From positions 1 through 62,627 of the forward strand of contig PUOX01000070.1 in NCBI GenBank assembly GCA_003552925.1: a stretch of 62,627 bases of DNA, given 5' to 3'. The notes beneath the pieces were generated by a model, which ran no database searches, was not told the DNA's origin, and worked only from the letters and a program-made list of their open reading frames with translations. The stretch comes from Mollicutes bacterium (GTDB lineage: Bacteria > Bacillota_I > Bacilli_A > Izemoplasmatales > Izemoplasmataceae). This document shows positions 42,203-49,733 of this stretch, in pieces. How positions within the stretch are numbered: position 1 is the stretch's first letter; the number at the start of each line of letters is the position of its first letter. A program made the translations under genes and the position numbers.

Positions 42203-43060
42203 ATGAAGAAGATTGGTTTTGTAGTATGCGGCAACTCCGGCATCGATTATTTGGACCATGACTACGACATTCGCGTCATTCGTTCCACCTTGCTTTTCGA
42301 CGACAAAGAATACACCGACTTCGTCGACATCAAAGCGGAAGACTTTTACAAACAACTCAAAGAAAACCCGAGTTTGCACCCGACCACCGCGCAAACGGCG
42401 ACCGGGGTAATCTTGGAGACGTACGAAGATTTGAAAAAAGACGGCTACACCGACATCATCGTCGTCACCATCTCTTCAAAACTGAGCGGCACCTACGAAG
42501 GCGCAAAAATGGCCGCAAGCATGATTGAGGGCGTCAACGTTCACGTTTTCGATTCGCTTTCGCTTTCGTACAACGAAGCGTATATGATTTTGCGCGCTGC
42601 AGAACTGGCGAAAGAAGGCAAGGACATTCCTGAAATCATAGACGAGCTCACTTGGATTCGCGAACATCAAGGCCTTTACGTTTCAGTCGACACGCTCAAG
42701 TTTTTGGTCAAAAACGGACGTTTGAGCGGCGCAAGCGGCATGATCGGCTCGTTTTTGAAAATCAAGCCGATGCTGCAACTTACACGCGAGGGCCGCATTG
42801 AGCCGGTTGAAAAGATTCGCACACGCAAAAAGGCCATCGAGCGCATGATCGAGAAATTCCTAGACGATTTTGAAGACACGAAGAACATGGAAGTCTTTGT
42901 CATTCACTCCAACGCCCACGACGTCGTCGACTACGTCAAAGGACGATTGAGGAAAGAAAGATCCGATTTCGGCGATATCAAGGATTATCCGTTAACCCCT
43001 GTTGTGGGGGCGCACGCCGGCCCCGGCGCGCTCGCCATCGGATGGATTTTGAAAAGATAA
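42203..43060 (+). CDS. DegV family fatty-acid-binding protein 2
   Basis: 285 residues. Motifs: TTAQTATGVILETYEDL, TISSKLSGTYEGAKMA, LVKNGRLSGASGMIGSFLKIKPML, and PVVGAHAGPGALAIGW. As in paralogue 1 the N terminus reads VVCGNSGIDYLDHDYDIRVI rather than the common TDSxxD start. ATG 42203 has GGAGGA upstream. Followed by a MarR-PadR-HAAS-DegV set; more similar by eye to DegV-1 than to DegV-3. Confidence 0.87.
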   Translation: MKKIGFVVCGNSGIDYLDHDYDIRVIRSTLLFDDKEYTDFVDIKAEDFYKQLKENPSLHPTTAQTATGVILETYEDLKKDGYTDIIVVTISSKLSGTYEGAKMAASMIEGVNVHVFDSLSLSYNEAYMILRAAELAKEGKDIPEIIDELTWIREHQGLYVSVDTLKFLVKNGRLSGASGMIGSFLKIKPMLQLTREGRIEPVEKIRTRKKAIERMIEKFLDDFEDTKNMEVFVIHSNAHDVVDYVKGRLRKERSDFGDIKDYPLTPVVGAHAGPGALAIGWILKR

Positions 43061-43112
43061 TGCATATTGCGTCGATTTTCGCTATAATGGTAAGTAAGGA
43101 GGGTGGTATGTG

Positions 43113-43559
43113 ATGAAGAGTTCGGAGAAAGCGAAGGAAGTCATCAACGAATTGCTCGTAGAAGTGTTCAACCATATCCTGAGCATCGAACAAGAACACC
43201 TTCGCAAACAAGGCGTGCCACTTTCTATGAACGAGATTCATGTGTTAGAAGCGATCAAAAAAAGCGACGAAGCGACGATGTCGAACGTCGCCAAGCGCTT
43301 GCGCGTGACGGTTGGAACCTTGACCACGTCGATTAACCGCCTTGTGGACAAAGGCTATTGCGAACGTTATTCGCAGCCGGGAGACCGCCGCAAGGTCTTT
43401 CTTCGTTTGACAGAAAAAGCGGAAGAAGTACTCCGTATCCACGACGCTTTTCATGAAGAAATGATTACCGCCACGCTTGAAGACTTGAAACTTGAAGACA
43501 ACACCGTGCTGATCGATTCGCTTGAAAAGCTCAGCGCATACTTTAAAGAGAAGTACTAG
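43113..43559 (+). CDS. MarR family regulator
   Basis: 148 residues. Winged helix with recognition helix SNVAKRLRVTVGTLTTSINRLVDKGY and wing RYSQPGDRRKVFLRLT, flanked by dimerisation helices. MarR-family FabT regulates fatty-acid genes in streptococci; context beside DegV proteins makes a lipid signal plausible (inference). The exact start is uncertain: GTG 43110 or ATG 43113, 7 or 10 bases from AGGAGG. TATAAT at 43083-43088 likely serves as its -10. Confidence 0.87.
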   Translation: MKSSEKAKEVINELLVEVFNHILSIEQEHLRKQGVPLSMNEIHVLEAIKKSDEATMSNVAKRLRVTVGTLTTSINRLVDKGYCERYSQPGDRRKVFLRLTEKAEEVLRIHDAFHEEMITATLEDLKLEDNTVLIDSLEKLSAYFKEKY

Positions 43560-43571
43560 GAGGAGAAGTTT

Positions 43572-43904
43572 TTGTTAATCAGTTCTGACGTGTTGCGCGG
43601 TCATCTTGAAAGCATCATTTTGATCTTGATTCAGGAAAAGGACCGTTACGGCTACGAAATCGCCAGCGAAATCCGCAAGCGTACCGGGGAAACGTTTGAA
43701 ATGAAAGAGGCTACGCTCTATTCCATGGTGCAGCGACTTGAACGAAAAAATCTCATCACTTCCTACGTTGGTGAAAAAAGCCACGGCGGCAAGCGCAGAT
43801 ATTACCGCATCACCGCTCTTGGCAAAGCGTACCTGCAAGAAAAACGTGCAGAATGGGCCGCGCTGCAATCGGTGATGAACGTGTTTTTGGAGGGACAATC
43901 ATGA
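43572..43904 (+). CDS. PadR family transcriptional regulator 2
   Basis: 110 residues. TTG start 43572, with AGGAGGAG spaced 6-7 bases upstream. Winged-helix: SIILILIQEKDRYGYEIASEI, EATLYSMVQRLERKNLI, and wing GGKRRYYRITALGKAYL. It overlaps the HAAS gene by 4 bases. No separate promoter was seen, so it is read from the MarR promoter. Second PadR-HAAS pair of the window. Confidence 0.9.
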   Translation: MLISSDVLRGHLESIILILIQEKDRYGYEIASEIRKRTGETFEMKEATLYSMVQRLERKNLITSYVGEKSHGGKRRYYRITALGKAYLQEKRAEWAALQSVMNVFLEGQS

Positions 43905-44335
43905 AAAGCATCGAACAATTCATAAAACGCGTCTTCAAGCACAATCCCCCGAAAGACCAAAGCATCGAACAACTGGTGGAGATGCTTGAAGAAAAAGTCG
44001 AAGACTTGAAAGAAGAAGGGTACGACGAAGAGGACGCCATCGACAAAACCATCAAAGAATTCGGCGACTTAGAGGATTACGACCTGCCCGACATGGAAAA
44101 GGAAAAAAGGCGGCACATGCGCATCAAGACGATCAAGCACCATCGAAACACGCTGCTTTTTTCCGGGATTTCCTCGGCGTTGATCATCGCCTTGTCGCTC
44201 TTTTTGAATTTCGTGCTGTTTCGCGACCTCGGCGTATTGTCCGAGCCTTGGTCGCCGGTTGTCGCCATCGGCGTGCTTTTTTGGCCGCTTAGCCTATTAT
44301 ACAAACTATTAAATAAAAAGGGAGATATGTCATGA
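43901..44335 (+). CDS. HAAS-domain membrane protein 2 (short)
   Basis: 144 residues. Residues 1-70 are a helical HAAS/DUF1700-type domain (VEMLEEKVEDLKEEGYDEEDAI, IKEFGDLEDYDLPD), followed by two or three membrane helices (TLLFSGISSALIIALSLFL; WSPVVAIGVLFWPLSLLYKLL). ATG 43901 inside the PadR stop (ATGA), GGAGGG upstream; the frame extends to 43853 but lacks a site. Overlaps DegV-3 by 4 bases, so the protein is in translational lockstep with both neighbours. Confidence 0.8.
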   Translation: MKSIEQFIKRVFKHNPPKDQSIEQLVEMLEEKVEDLKEEGYDEEDAIDKTIKEFGDLEDYDLPDMEKEKRRHMRIKTIKHHRNTLLFSGISSALIIALSLFLNFVLFRDLGVLSEPWSPVVAIGVLFWPLSLLYKLLNKKGDMS

Positions 44336-45204
44336 AAAAAACCGCAGTCATCGCTGTCAGCACAGGATGCTTGGATTATCTTGACATCAAGCACGACAAC
44401 CTCTTCATCATCCGTTGCAAGATCATCATGGGGGACAAGACCTACAACGATTACGTAGACCTAAACGCCGATACCTTTTACGACACTATCAAAAACGACT
44501 CCAGCGTCATCCCGACTTCTTCGATGCCCTCGCTTGGGGAAATCACCGAAACGTTCGAGGAGATTGAAAAGGCCGGGTACGAAGAGGTCATCGTCAACAC
44601 CATCTCCAGCGCGCTAAGCGGCACGTTCCAAACTTGCCAAATGGCGAAAAACTCTTACGAAGGAAAGCTGGACATCCACCTTGTGGACACGAAAAACGCC
44701 GCGATCAGCGAAGGGTTCATCTCGATTGAGGCCTTGAGGCTGATCGAAGAAGGCAAGACCGCCAAAGAGATTGTGCCCTACCTTGAGAAGCTCTCGCTTT
44801 GCCGTACGCAGTATTTCATGGTCGACAATTTGCGCCTTTTGGTCAAAAACGGACGTTTGAGTGGCGCGAGCGGATTGCTTGGCCGCATGTTTAAAATCAA
44901 GCCGATTTTGGAAGTCAACGACGAAGGCAAAATCGTGCCATTTGAAAAAGTGCGCACCCAAAAAAAGTCGCTCGAACGCATGGCGGACCATATCGTTGAG
45001 CAACTGAAGAGCCTCGACAACTTCGTCATCACCTACAACACCAGCGACAACACCGAAGGTTTCGATTACGTCAAAAAGCGCATCGAAGCGCTTTACCCCA
45101 AAGTCAAATCCTACGCCGCGCCGATTACGCCTGTCATTGGCGCCCACACCGGACACGGCACGGTCGGTATCGCTTATTTCGACTTAGACAAAGCTAAAGC
45201 GTGA
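44332..45204 (+). CDS. DegV family fatty-acid-binding protein 3
   Basis: 290 residues; the most diverged of the three. TSSMPSLGEITETFEEI, TISSALSGTFQTC, LVKNGRLSGASGLLGRMFKIKPIL and PVIGAHTGHGTVGIAYF. N terminus IAVSTGCLDYLDIKHDNLFII lacks the common TDSxxD, and its Cys content is higher. ATGA-coupled to the HAAS gene. Probably presents a fatty acid of different length or saturation from paralogues 1 and 2 (inference). A terminator follows. Confidence 0.87.
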   Translation: MKKTAVIAVSTGCLDYLDIKHDNLFIIRCKIIMGDKTYNDYVDLNADTFYDTIKNDSSVIPTSSMPSLGEITETFEEIEKAGYEEVIVNTISSALSGTFQTCQMAKNSYEGKLDIHLVDTKNAAISEGFISIEALRLIEEGKTAKEIVPYLEKLSLCRTQYFMVDNLRLLVKNGRLSGASGLLGRMFKIKPILEVNDEGKIVPFEKVRTQKKSLERMADHIVEQLKSLDNFVITYNTSDNTEGFDYVKKRIEALYPKVKSYAAPITPVIGAHTGHGTVGIAYFDLDKAKA

Positions 45205-45225
45205 GGCAACACGAATTTTTATGGA

Positions 45226-45258
45226 AGATGCGCTTGCGCAAAGCGCATCTTTTTCTTT
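45226..45258 (+). terminator. Terminator of DegV/MarR/PadR operon
   Basis: AGATGCGCTT-GCGCA-AAGCGCATCT stem followed by T-rich tail. Confidence 0.9.
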
Positions 45259-45285
45259 GCAATTTCACCGGGAATCGGTTATACT
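45257..45285 (+). promoter_or_regulatory. Promoter of Gx transporter gene
   Basis: TTGCAA, 17-base spacer, TATACT at 45280-45285; overlaps the T tail of the preceding terminator. Confidence 0.65.
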
Positions 45286-45331
45286 AAAACGCGCAAATTC
45301 CGCCACGCGAGCGTGGACGATAGGTGGTTTC

Positions 45332-45847
45332 ATGAACACGAAACGATTGGTATTTCTCGCGATTATGCTAACTGTGAGCATCGCGCTCAACATCATAGAA
45401 CGTCTCGTCCTGATGGGGTTCACGGGTTTGCCCATGGTTCGCTTGGGTCTTGCGAACGTCGTGATTCTCATTTTGCTTTACGTCTATTCTTTTCGCGACG
45501 CCTTTGCGGTGCTATTGCTGAGGGTTTTCATCGTCGGTTTGCTTGCGCCGGGCGCTACGATTTTCTCTTTCGCGCTTTCGCTTTCCGGTGGCCTCTTGGC
45601 GATTGCGATGATGGCGCTTTTCAAAAAGCTTCCTTCCTTCAGCATCATCGGCGTGAGCGTCATAGGCGCCGCGGGGCACGCCATCGGACAAGTGTTCATG
45701 GCGGTGTTCATCTTCTCCACCGAAGAAGTCGTCTTCATTTTGCCGCTCTTTTTGACCTTGAGCATCCCAACGGGAATCTTCACCGGGCTTGTGGCCAAAC
45801 GGATGATTCTCCTGTTGAAACAAAAAGTCACCACTTACGAATACTAA
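45332..45847 (+). CDS. Gx transporter family (heptaprenyl-diphosphate-synthase component I-like)
   Basis: 171 residues with five membrane helices; motif GLPMVRLGLANVVILILLYVYSFRDA and repeated AxSLSGGLLAI glycine helices mark the Gx-transporter (Hpre_diP_synt_I) family, which is ECF-substrate-component-like. Members occur with NusG-II and flavin-binding proteins in extracellular electron-transfer loci (as I recall, EetB of Listeria is of this type). Start ATG 45332 follows TAGGTGG; the frame extends to 45221 through the terminator and is rejected there. Convergent with apbE. Confidence 0.82.
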   Translation: MNTKRLVFLAIMLTVSIALNIIERLVLMGFTGLPMVRLGLANVVILILLYVYSFRDAFAVLLLRVFIVGLLAPGATIFSFALSLSGGLLAIAMMALFKKLPSFSIIGVSVIGAAGHAIGQVFMAVFIFSTEEVVFILPLFLTLSIPTGIFTGLVAKRMILLLKQKVTTYEY

Positions 45848-45881
45848 AAAAATCTCGCCGATTCTCCGGCGAGATTTTTAT
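45847..45881. terminator. Bidirectional terminator, Gx transporter / apbE
   Basis: AATCTCGCCG-ATTCTC-CGGCGAGATT stem, A-run before and T-run after. Confidence 0.9.
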
Positions 45882-47194
45882 TGGGTTTCCGTGGTTTTTT
45901 CAGAATCCGCGTTCGTTTTCTTTTTGCGAATCCGCAAATAAAGAAGCGTTCCGAGTCCTCCGGCAATCAAGGTGCCGCCGATCACCACAAGCGGCAATAC
46001 GCAAGGGGGTCGGTCTTCGGGGGCGCTCCATTCGTGACCGTGCAGCAGTTCGCCCTCAAAACCTCCCGTTTTGAAGATGCGGCCATCGGCGCCATAAAAC
46101 ACGCCTTCGGTGTTCTCGAGGTTTTCGACATAATCAAGCGCATCTTCAATGGGCATCAAATAAGCGGCGGTGACCAAAATGTCGCCGATCAGCGGGTCGT
46201 CGGTCACAAGCCATACGCCTTGGAAATGGTCTTGGGCCGTGCGGCAGAGCATGGCGTTTCGGAAACGTTCGAACGCGGTCATGTCTTCTTCAAGCGAGCC
46301 GCTCGGATACAGGGTGTAGGGGTTGATGAGGTGATGGTAGCGGACGCCGTCGACTTCGAAATAGCGTTCGTAGTTTCCGCTGCCGACGATGCTTGTGCCG
46401 GCGGGGATGTAAATCTCGGCGAACACTTCGCGGTCGCCGCGGATGATTGACCAGATGTCGGGCTCGAACGCCGGGTCGACAAACTCGATTTTCCAGCGGC
46501 CGCCTTCTCGTTCGGGATGGTCGCCGTAAACTTCGATGTTGGAAGTCCCCGCGTTTAGGATGAACGCTTCAACCTCGTCGAAGGATTTGAGATAATCGGC
46601 GGCGATTTTCGCGCCGTATCCCTTGGCGATGCCGCCGAGGTCAAGCTTCATGCCTTCCTCGATGCGGACCGTCCGGTTTTCTTCATCGAGCGTGATGCCT
46701 TCGATGTCGGTATAGAGATCGGCCTCTTGCAATTCCTCTTCACTCGGCAAGTCTTCCCTGTCGAGTTCGCACATCAAGCCGGTGCACATGTCGAGACGCT
46801 CTTGCCAGATGGAGATGACCGGTCCGAGGGCGATGTTGAAATAGCCGTCGGTCTTTTCGTAATACTCTTTGCCGAGTTGAATCATCTCAAAAAGATGCGC
46901 GTCGACTTCATGGTCTACGCCGGGGTTCTCATTGATGGTGCGAACGTTCGTGAGATCGTCATACTCATCAAATATGGTCGCCAGGCGGTGAATGTCACGC
47001 AATATGTCTTCAAAGCCGGAGAGGATTCCCTCAGTGTCGGCGCCGGGAGCGGCATACATGGCCACATCGATGGTGGTGTCGAAATATTGTGTGAACGTGC
47101 GCTCGGTGCGTTCCGGGCTTTCCGTTTGCGCCATCAAAGGCGTAAGGCCCCCGAGGCTGAAGGCGCCCAGGAGGATGAACAAGAGTTTCCGCAT
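45878..47194 (-). CDS. apbE: FAD:protein FMN transferase ApbE
   Basis: Extracytoplasmic enzyme that covalently attaches FMN (from FAD) to Thr/Ser of flavoproteins. 438 residues. N-terminal signal peptide (MRKLLFILLGAFSLGGLTPLMAQ), then the ApbE domain: TRIDLGGIAKGYGAKIAADYL-type GGxAKGyg, LNAGTSNIEVYG, and HHLINPYTLYPSGSLEEDM. A C-terminal membrane anchor (VLPLVVIGGTLIAGGLGTLLYLRI) with a charged tail is unusual and would tether it outside. Start ATG 47194 with AAAGGAA upstream. Runs in the same direction as the flavoprotein gene. Confidence 0.9.
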   Translation of the reverse strand: MRKLLFILLGAFSLGGLTPLMAQTESPERTERTFTQYFDTTIDVAMYAAPGADTEGILSGFEDILRDIHRLATIFDEYDDLTNVRTINENPGVDHEVDAHLFEMIQLGKEYYEKTDGYFNIALGPVISIWQERLDMCTGLMCELDREDLPSEEELQEADLYTDIEGITLDEENRTVRIEEGMKLDLGGIAKGYGAKIAADYLKSFDEVEAFILNAGTSNIEVYGDHPEREGGRWKIEFVDPAFEPDIWSIIRGDREVFAEIYIPAGTSIVGSGNYERYFEVDGVRYHHLINPYTLYPSGSLEEDMTAFERFRNAMLCRTAQDHFQGVWLVTDDPLIGDILVTAAYLMPIEDALDYVENLENTEGVFYGADGRIFKTGGFEGELLHGHEWSAPEDRPPCVLPLVVIGGTLIAGGLGTLLYLRIRKKKTNADSEKTTETQ

Positions 47195-47221
47195 AAGAAT
47201 CGTTCCTTTCAATCGCTGACA

Positions 47222-47230
47222 ATTATACCA
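47222..47230 (-). promoter_or_regulatory. Extended -10 promoter of apbE
   Basis: Minus-strand TGGTATAAT, about 28 bases before the start; apbE thus has its own promoter besides any read-through from the flavoprotein gene. Confidence 0.6.
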
Positions 47231-47261
47231 TGCGAAGGTGAAAAGAAAAACATAAGCGCAA

Positions 47262-47291
47262 AAAAAATGCGCTTCCGCGGAAGCGCATTTC
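47262..47291 (-). terminator. Terminator of PplA-like gene
   Basis: Perfect stem AAATGCGCTTCC / GGAAGCGCATTT with a T-run on the minus strand. Confidence 0.88.
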
Positions 47292-47293
47292 AA

Positions 47294-48184
47294 CTAGTCC
47301 CAATCCAAAGCGTTGCGAATGGCGCTCAAGTAGCCGTCGATGCTGATGGTCACACCGATAACGGCGTCGGCGGGATCGTCTTCAAGATCGCTTTCGATGG
47401 CTTGCGCCTCGACAATGGCTTCTGCAAGCATGTCGACTTGTTCGACCCACAGATACTCGTTGTCCGGTTGCATGATGTAGTCGTAGCCGTAATCGAGCGA
47501 TCGCTTGGTGGTGGCTACTTCATTCTCGTCTTCGTCGGAGTTAGTGTAGACACTGTCGATTTTAATGTGCTCGATGAAGCCGTCTTCGTTCACCGCGATG
47601 TAGGCATGGTCGTTACGGTGTCCTTCGGTATATCCGTGGTGGATGCCGGCTTCAAGGTCCGAGGTGCCTTCCCCGTTTGCAACCTCGAAGTCGTGGGGGC
47701 TTTCTCCGTCTTCAAGACGCGCGCGTTCAAGCGCATTGCCCACGGCTTCCATGTACCCGTCTACGGAGATGGTGACGCCGGCAAGGGCGTCGCTTGGGTC
47801 GACAAGGTCACCATCTTCATCCACTTCGTCCTCAAGTTCACCTTGGTTGTCGATCAGCGCTTGCGCAAGTGCGTTCACTTGCTCGACCCAGAGCATGTCC
47901 TCGTTGCCCGTCATGGTGTAGTCGTAGCCTCCGTCCAAAGTGCGCTTGGTAATGGCGATGTCGTTGTCGTCATCGTCTGTGGTCGTGTAGACGCTGTCGA
48001 TGAAGATGTCCTTGATGAATCCGTCACGGTCGACGTAGACATAAGCGACATCGTTACGGTGTCCTTCGGTGTACCCGAGGTGCAAACCGGGACGATATTC
48101 GCCAAGGTCTTCGCCTTCGCCGTTGCAAGCCGCAAGCAATGTGACACTAAAGATTGCGGTCAATGCAATTAACAATTTTTTCAT
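47294..48184 (-). CDS. PplA-like lipoprotein, tandem FMN-binding domains
   Basis: 296 residues, lipobox LLAAC (Cys20). Two similar domains, at about 33-155 and 180-293: LHLGYTEGHRNDVAYVYVD versus IHHGYTEGHRNDHAYIAVN, each ending in a flavinylation-type motif, DALAGVTIS (Thr138) and DAVIGVTIS (Thr279). Canonical FMN_bind attachment is (S/T)GA(T/S); here it reads GVT, but the terminal Thr remains. Listeria PplA is also a lipoprotein with two FMN sites. Neighbours ApbE, NusG-II and Gx transporter support this. Asp/Glu-rich. ATG 48184 chosen (AGGAGG upstream); the longer frame is rejected. Confidence 0.83.
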   Translation of the reverse strand: MKKLLIALTAIFSVTLLAACNGEGEDLGEYRPGLHLGYTEGHRNDVAYVYVDRDGFIKDIFIDSVYTTTDDDDNDIAITKRTLDGGYDYTMTGNEDMLWVEQVNALAQALIDNQGELEDEVDEDGDLVDPSDALAGVTISVDGYMEAVGNALERARLEDGESPHDFEVANGEGTSDLEAGIHHGYTEGHRNDHAYIAVNEDGFIEHIKIDSVYTNSDEDENEVATTKRSLDYGYDYIMQPDNEYLWVEQVDMLAEAIVEAQAIESDLEDDPADAVIGVTISIDGYLSAIRNALDWD

Positions 48185-48215
48185 AGTTGTCCTCCTTAAA
48201 TTGGTTTCCTTTTGC

Positions 48216-48244
48216 ATTATAGGAAAGCCATTGAAGAAGGTCAA
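48216..48244 (-). promoter_or_regulatory. Strong promoter of PplA-like gene
   Basis: Minus-strand TTGACC (48244-48239), 17-base spacer, TATAAT (48221-48216). Confidence 0.8.
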
Positions 48245-48300
48245 CTCATTTGCTTTGTCTTTTAAATAAGCGGTCAAATTTATAAAGAAGGTCCTTCGGC

Positions 48301-48330
48301 TTGCATGCGGTGGGGTTTTTCAAGTATACT
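48301..48330 (+). promoter_or_regulatory. Promoter of NusG-II gene
   Basis: TTGCAT, 18-base spacer, TATACT at 48325-48330; divergent from the PplA-like promoter across about 60 bases. Confidence 0.6.
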
Positions 48331-48366
48331 ATGCATGTAATCAAGGCAAGTGTTGAGGCGAAAGAT

Positions 48367-48780
48367 ATGAAACGTAACGATATAGTATTGATAGTGCTTT
48401 TATTGATGGTCAGCGCAGGCGCGCTTTTGGGCGTACGCCACCTTCAAAACCTTACGGCTTCCGAAGATGGAACCGCAAGGGTTTTTTACCAAGGCGAGCT
48501 TGTGCTGGAAATCGAACTCAAAGACGGGAGCGCCACCGCACACCATGAAGATGTGATCATCGATATGGATGAACATATCTACATCGTGCCCGGAAACTTG
48601 GGCGATGTGACCATCCGCTACCGGGACCATCAAGTCGAAGTGATCGACGAAACCAGCCCCCGCAACATCTGCCAGCACCAAGGCAGGACCAACTCGCCCT
48701 ACAAGCCCTTGACATGCCTGCCCAACGACGTCGTGATTCGCATCCAGCGGGCCACCGACAGCGACGGCATCGTGCAATAA
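48367..48780 (+). CDS. NusG domain II membrane-anchored protein (EetA-like)
   Basis: 137 residues: one N-terminal helix (IVLIVLLLMVSAGALLG) and an exported beta domain with the NusG-II signature NICQHQG...LTCLPNDVVI, whose Cys102 and Cys117 form the expected pair. This family accompanies Gx transporters and flavinylated proteins; EetA in the Listeria electron-transfer locus is the recalled example. Its outward position suits an electron-transfer partner of the PplA-like lipoprotein. ATG 48367 with GAGGCGAAAG before it; the frame to 48301 covers the promoter. Confidence 0.82.
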   Translation: MKRNDIVLIVLLLMVSAGALLGVRHLQNLTASEDGTARVFYQGELVLEIELKDGSATAHHEDVIIDMDEHIYIVPGNLGDVTIRYRDHQVEVIDETSPRNICQHQGRTNSPYKPLTCLPNDVVIRIQRATDSDGIVQ

Positions 48781-48793
48781 AAGGAGGAAGACC

Positions 48794-49015
48794 ATGAATC
48801 AAGCGACAATGGACATTTTTGAGGCTCTGCTGTTTTTCATCATCTTGGCCGTGACGTTCAAAGCCATCGTCAAAATCGACATCACCAAGCATTTTGAAAA
48901 GGGCGCCATCTGGCAAATGCAAATCACGTACGTGTTTTTGTCCATCGGCCTCAGCTACTTGGTGTTAAAAGCAATTATGAACCTTGTGGAAATCAGCCGA
49001 CGACTCTTCACCTGA
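48794..49015 (+). CDS. DUF1146-like small membrane protein
   Basis: 73 residues with two membrane helices, in the YwzB/DUF1146 pattern: LLFFIILAVTFKAI, a short loop with FEKGAIWQMQITYVFLSIGLSYLV (the Q-x-x-L/I-Y-hydrophobic run of the family) and a charged end. AAAGGAGGA before ATG. 13 bases after the NusG-II stop, hence an operon pair. Function is unknown in the family. Confidence 0.75.
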   Translation: MNQATMDIFEALLFFIILAVTFKAIVKIDITKHFEKGAIWQMQITYVFLSIGLSYLVLKAIMNLVEISRRLFT

Positions 49016-49630
49016 TCAGACGAACACCGTATAGCTTTTCAAGGGAGTGAGTGCGAACGCTCCCTTTGTTTTTTCCCGCAATTGTTCAAGAAAGGCTTCA
49101 TAGGCCTTCTCATCGATGCGCAGTGTCAAAGACATCTTTTCGTTTCCGTAGTGGCGGTCCAAGATTTTCGCTTCTTGCCGCAAAAACGTTTCGATTTTCC
49201 CGCCGGTTGCGAAATCCAGCTCGATGTTGAACTCCTTCAACGTTTTCTTTGTGGTCCGCTCCGCTTTTTGCACCGCGTTGCTGGCGCCTTTTTTGTAGGC
49301 GCGTATCAGTCCGCCGGCGCCGAGCTTGACGCCGCCGTAGTAGCGAACGACGACGCACAAGACGTTGGTCAGATTGTTTTTCTTGAGCACCTGCAGTATC
49401 GGCATGCCCGCCGTTTGCGAGGGCTCCCCGTCGTCGTCGAAGCGTTCAAGTTCGCCTTCCATGCCGATTACGGCCCCAAAGCAGTGGTGGGACGCGTCGG
49501 AGTAGGTTTGGCGCACGTCGTCTAAAACTTCCCGCATCGCTTGTTCGTCTTCTACGGTACGGAGTTCGGTGATGAACGTCGAACGTTTGATTTCAAAACG
49601 GTCGGTGACCGGTTTTTTTATACTTTCCAA
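49016..49630 (-). CDS. yigZ: YigZ/IMPACT family protein
   Basis: 204 residues. Signature segments SDASHHCFGAVIG, RFDDDGEPSQTAGMPILQVL and VVRYYGGVKLGAGGLIRAY are all present, with the C-terminal ferredoxin-like (DUF1949-type) domain. IMPACT proteins bind translation factors or ribosomes, and their bacterial role is poorly understood. TTG start at 49630 chosen: GGGGAGG lies 9 bases upstream on the minus strand; the frame runs back to 49765 across the cca start and is rejected. Convergent with the DUF1146 gene, with no space for a separate terminator. Confidence 0.88.
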   Translation of the reverse strand: MESIKKPVTDRFEIKRSTFITELRTVEDEQAMREVLDDVRQTYSDASHHCFGAVIGMEGELERFDDDGEPSQTAGMPILQVLKKNNLTNVLCVVVRYYGGVKLGAGGLIRAYKKGASNAVQKAERTTKKTLKEFNIELDFATGGKIETFLRQEAKILDRHYGNEKMSLTLRIDEKAYEAFLEQLREKTKGAFALTPLKSYTVFV

Positions 49631-49687
49631 GGGTATCGACCTCCCCTTCCCATCATAGCATTTTTTTCGACAAAACCATTGGATTAA

Positions 49688-49716
49688 TGGAAAAAAGCCC
49701 CCATATATAGTATAAT
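49688..49716 (+). promoter_or_regulatory. Promoter of cca
   Basis: TGGAAA, 17-base spacer, TATAAT at 49711-49716. Confidence 0.55.
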
Positions 49717-49733
49717 TCAACGTGGTGATTCCA

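Noticed and set aside
46727-48172. Open frame of about 480 codons on the plus strand
   Set aside because: Antisense to apbE and the PplA-like gene, both of which have recognisable domains, lipobox or signal peptide and ribosome binding sites. The frame is a by-product of codon bias.
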